A DNA stretch of 7,738 nucleotides from an uncultured Eubacterium sp. (GTDB lineage: Bacteria; Bacillota; Clostridia; Lachnospirales; Lachnospiraceae): assembly GCA_910579075.1 (NCBI GenBank), contig CAJTSV010000114.1, positions 4,437 through 12,174 of the forward strand, given 5' to 3'. Made by a program: the position numbers and the translations under genes. Below, one piece after another: positions 6,207 through 7,738 of this stretch. The notes below the pieces were generated by a model. The model did not search any database, was not told the DNA's origin, and saw only the letters and a list, made by a program, of their open reading frames with translations. Position 1 is the first letter of the stretch; each line of letters starts with the position of its first letter.

Positions 6207-6599
6207 ATCTTCTGCGGAATATTCTCTGCCATCTAAAAAATAGCGTATCTGAATATCCCACGGCATCAGAGTACTTTCAAGTTTCCCCTCATAATACAGC
6301 TTTTCGGCAGACGAATTAATCTTTATGGCATCACCGGAAAGGTCAATCGTGTCTGTTGTTGTCATATTCCGCACATCCAGATATTTTCCATAATCAATGA
6401 TTAAGCCTTCTGTATTTCCGCCAAAAATATTGACAGCATTGATTTCCCTGACCGATCCATCATTATCCAAATTTACATAAATAACTTCTTCCTTGTCTGT
6501 ATTTGCTTCCATAGCAGACACAGAAACCGGTAAAGCAGATACAAGAAGGGCCGATACAAGAAATACGGTTGTGGATTTTTTGAGATTAAAGTGATTCAT
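6156..6599 (-). pseudogene. Secreted protein of an MMPL transporter pair, 3' end lost and replaced by antisense helicase sequence
   Basis: The 147-residue frame starts well: AGGGAGG (6609-6615) lies 9 nt before the ATG, and a classical Sec signal peptide covers residues 1-29 (Lys7-Lys8, hydrophobic core, VSVSA before the likely cut). Residues ~38-131 contain NLDNDGSVREINAVN, VRNMTTTDTIDLSGD and YYEGKLESTLMPWDIQIRYF. That region looks like the N-terminus of a longer extracellular protein often encoded beside MMPL transporters in Clostridia (from memory). After Asp131 (codon 6207-6209) the last 16 residues are simply the antisense of the helicase remnant, so the native C-terminal part is missing. 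Its ATG overlaps the end of the MMPL remnant by 14 nt, an intact sign of former translational coupling. A short secreted product might still be made; function is unlikely. Confidence 0.72.
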
Positions 6600-6985
6600 C
6601 GTTTATTACCTCCCTGTGAAATAAAAATTTTTTACGTTCATGCTTTTTCTTCGTCCCTGTAATCAGTTTATCAAACAGGAACAGGAGTCCCGGAAGAATC
6701 AGCAGCACTATCACTAATGAAAAAATCGCCCCACGGCCTACAAATATACCAAGCTGTGCCAAAAGCTGGTCCGTAGAGATATACCCAAGCAGCAATCCGA
6801 CTGCAGTCAGGACACTGCCCGATGTAAGTATAGATACCGTAAATCAACCGTCGCACCCAACTGAATCGAACTGATAATCAGGTATGCGATATAGAAAATG
6901 GTCTGATTCATAAAATACGGGCATGACAGATTCAGCCAGATTACTGTTTCTATACTCAACACCAGAATGACAGGTAAAGCAACAG
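6586..6985 (-). pseudogene. MMPL/RND-family transporter, C-terminal remnant with internal deletion and frameshift
   Basis: Two pieces of one transporter lie in different minus-strand frames. The upstream piece (about 6985 to 6843) reads SVALPVILVLSIETVIWLNL, then YFMNQTIFYIAYLIISSIQL, then GATVD. The frame then changes near 6840-6845. The downstream piece (about 6840 to 6586) reads TVSILTSGSVLTAVGLLLGY, then ISTDQLLAQLGIFVGRGAIF, then VLLILPGLLFLFDKLI. In intact MMPL proteins GATVDY and the SILTS segment are separated by a few tens of residues (from memory), so a short out-of-frame deletion is inferred. The whole N-terminal permease and extracellular domains are absent: similarity stops near 6985 at the border of a plus-strand fragment. 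The final residues are basic (KKKHERKK), as at the cytoplasmic end of such pumps. The gene is dead as a transporter. Confidence 0.75.
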
Positions 6986-7200
6986 ATTGATGATATCTAT
7001 GCGCTGCTCCGCTGGATGCTGACCGAGGAAGCGATTGAAGTAGTGAAGCATTTTGATCTGCTGGTTGATTACGAAGATGCTATCCGTTTTATCATGGATT
7101 ATGCAGATGAAAATGACTACATTATTAGCTGCGCTTATGATGCCATAGGGCGGGATGAAATGAAACGCTTTTTCTGCTCGGATTTTATAGCGATAGAGCT
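6971..7200 (+). pseudogene. Unrecognised acidic protein fragment, 5' end missing
   Basis: A plus-strand frame is open from 6971, just after an in-frame TGA at 6968-6970, and reads like genuine protein for about 75 codons. Samples are QQIDDIYALLRWMLTEEAIE, HFDLLVDYEDAIRFIMDYAD and ENDYIISCAYDAIGRDEMKR. Composition is acidic and helical with good codon structure, unlike the frame beyond about 7200, which becomes the antisense of the right-hand genes. An in-frame ATG (7016) has no ribosome binding site and lies within the similar-looking region, so the N-terminus was probably cut off at the MMPL junction. I do not recognise the family. It may be the C-terminal part of an element-encoded protein; this is a guess. 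Confidence 0.45.
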
Positions 7201-7393
7201 TAAATTAACAACATTCCAATCACTAAATGCATCAGCCTGGCTCTTGTTATCAAAGTGTCTTTTCTTCCTAATCTATGCATTGCTATTTCTGTCTGTAAAA
7301 TATAATTCGTTTCCAAATAAAGATGCCTCTTTACATTCTTCTGCTGCACGAGGGCTTTTCCATCGTGCAGCAAATTTTTATAATTTATTCCTA
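7201..7393. other. AT-rich non-coding stretch left of the FtsX gene
   Basis: Clearly more AT-rich than the left half of the window. It lies between the plus-strand fragment and the FtsX stop. No frame has start signals. One minus-strand frame (about 7328 down to 7135) has protein-like composition (KKRHFDNKSQADAFSDWNVV) but is broken by TAG at 7273-7275 and cannot be assigned. It may be another small gene scar. Confidence 0.3.
7342..7380 (+). terminator. Strong hairpin with plus-strand T-tract
   Basis: A perfect 10-bp stem TGCTGCACGA (7342-7351) / TCGTGCAGCA (7363-7372) has an 11-nt loop and is followed on the plus strand by AATTTTTATA. That is the form of an intrinsic terminator read rightward. 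On the minus strand it lies 22 nt after the FtsX stop but lacks a U-tract there, although it could still protect that transcript's 3' end. No intact plus-strand gene is left for it to terminate. Confidence 0.55.
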
Positions 7394-7738
7394 TTACAAT
7401 TCATTAATAGTTGCTGTAATCGGCATGTTTCTAATCCGCTTTGCAGGTGCATATACTGCTGCCGCAGCAGAAACTGTATCGAATACAACAATAATAGCAA
7501 TCAAAACTATCGGCAGGCTCCACTGGCTTCCAAAATACCGTGTAACCAGTTTCACATACAAAAAACGACTTAGAACAATTCCGATACCACTGCCAGCGAT
7601 AAGACCGGAGACAGCGTAAGTAAAGGCTTCCGCAGCAATCATCCGGGTAAGCTGTTCCCCATCCATACCAACCGCCCTCATCGCTCCATACTGCTTTATC
7701 CGGGCAGTTACGCTCATAGAAATGCTGTTGATTATGTT
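7394..7738 (-). CDS. FtsX-like ABC transporter permease, C-terminal part, 5' end outside the window
   Basis: The minus-strand frame enters at the window's right edge (NIINSISMSVTARIKQYG) and runs 114 codons to TAA at 7394-7396. It carries the hallmark end of an FtsX/MacB-type permease domain. This consists of the cytoplasmic coupling segment ARIKQYGAMRAVGM, a membrane segment (AEAFTYAVSGLIAGSGIGIV), a second one (LPIVLIAIIVVFDTVSAAAA), and the terminal YAPAKRIRNM...TINEL. Such permeases pair with an ABC ATPase to export lipids or peptides, or to resist antimicrobial peptides; the substrate cannot be told from this part. The Met at 7715-7717 is internal, not the start, since the frame and family similarity continue upstream. 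The partner ATPase, if present, lies beyond the window. This part looks intact, unlike the remnants to its left. Confidence 0.88.
   Translation of the reverse strand, partial: NIINSISMSVTARIKQYGAMRAVGMDGEQLTRMIAAEAFTYAVSGLIAGSGIGIVLSRFLYVKLVTRYFGSQWSLPIVLIAIIVVFDTVSAAAAVYAPAKRIRNMPITATINEL

Noticed and set aside
7016..7573. Plus-strand 185-codon frame as one intact gene
   Set aside because: Only the first part, to about 7200, looks like protein. From 7394 onward it is the exact antisense of the FtsX permease, and no ribosome binding site precedes the ATG.

Overview
The window looks like a low-to-mid GC Firmicute, most likely a Clostridia/Lachnospiraceae gut commensal. The basis is strong AGGAGG-type ribosome binding sites, near-consensus sigma-A promoters, a Lachnospiraceae-style HipA-like kinase, a chromosomal TraX-family protein and an MMPL/secreted-protein gene pair of the type seen in that family. 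This is recognition by eye; no database search was possible.

Layout. Positions 2-196 (+) hold the 3' end of a tyrosine recombinase. It converges on a minus-strand block, with hairpins in between. That block (4624 down to 295) reads, in transcription order: a four-cysteine zinc-binding protein, a long helical-repeat protein ending in a zinc ribbon, and a HipA-like kinase. The first two overlap in different frames. A one-base difference in an A6 tract would make them a single protein of about 1030 residues, so they may be one frameshifted gene. The block has its own promoter (extended -10) at 4692-4719. Upstream, 4736-5578 (-) encodes an intact TraX-family membrane protein with a perfect-consensus promoter inside a nested palindrome.

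From about 5900 to the right end the DNA is a patchwork of gene remnants. It contains a UvrD/HelD-type helicase fragment (+), and a secreted-protein gene (-) whose 3' end is replaced by the antisense of that helicase fragment. An internally deleted MMPL transporter remnant (-) and an unrecognised fragment (+) follow. The window ends in the C-terminal part of an FtsX-like ABC permease (-) that runs off the edge.

How it fits together. The recombinase next to the kinase operon suggests an integrated-element boundary or accessory island, and the remnants at the right suggest repeated recombination and deletion. The most interesting candidate system is the operon of repeat/zinc-ribbon protein(s) plus HipA-like kinase, whose function I cannot assign. 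No tRNA, rRNA, CRISPR array or intact insertion sequence was seen.
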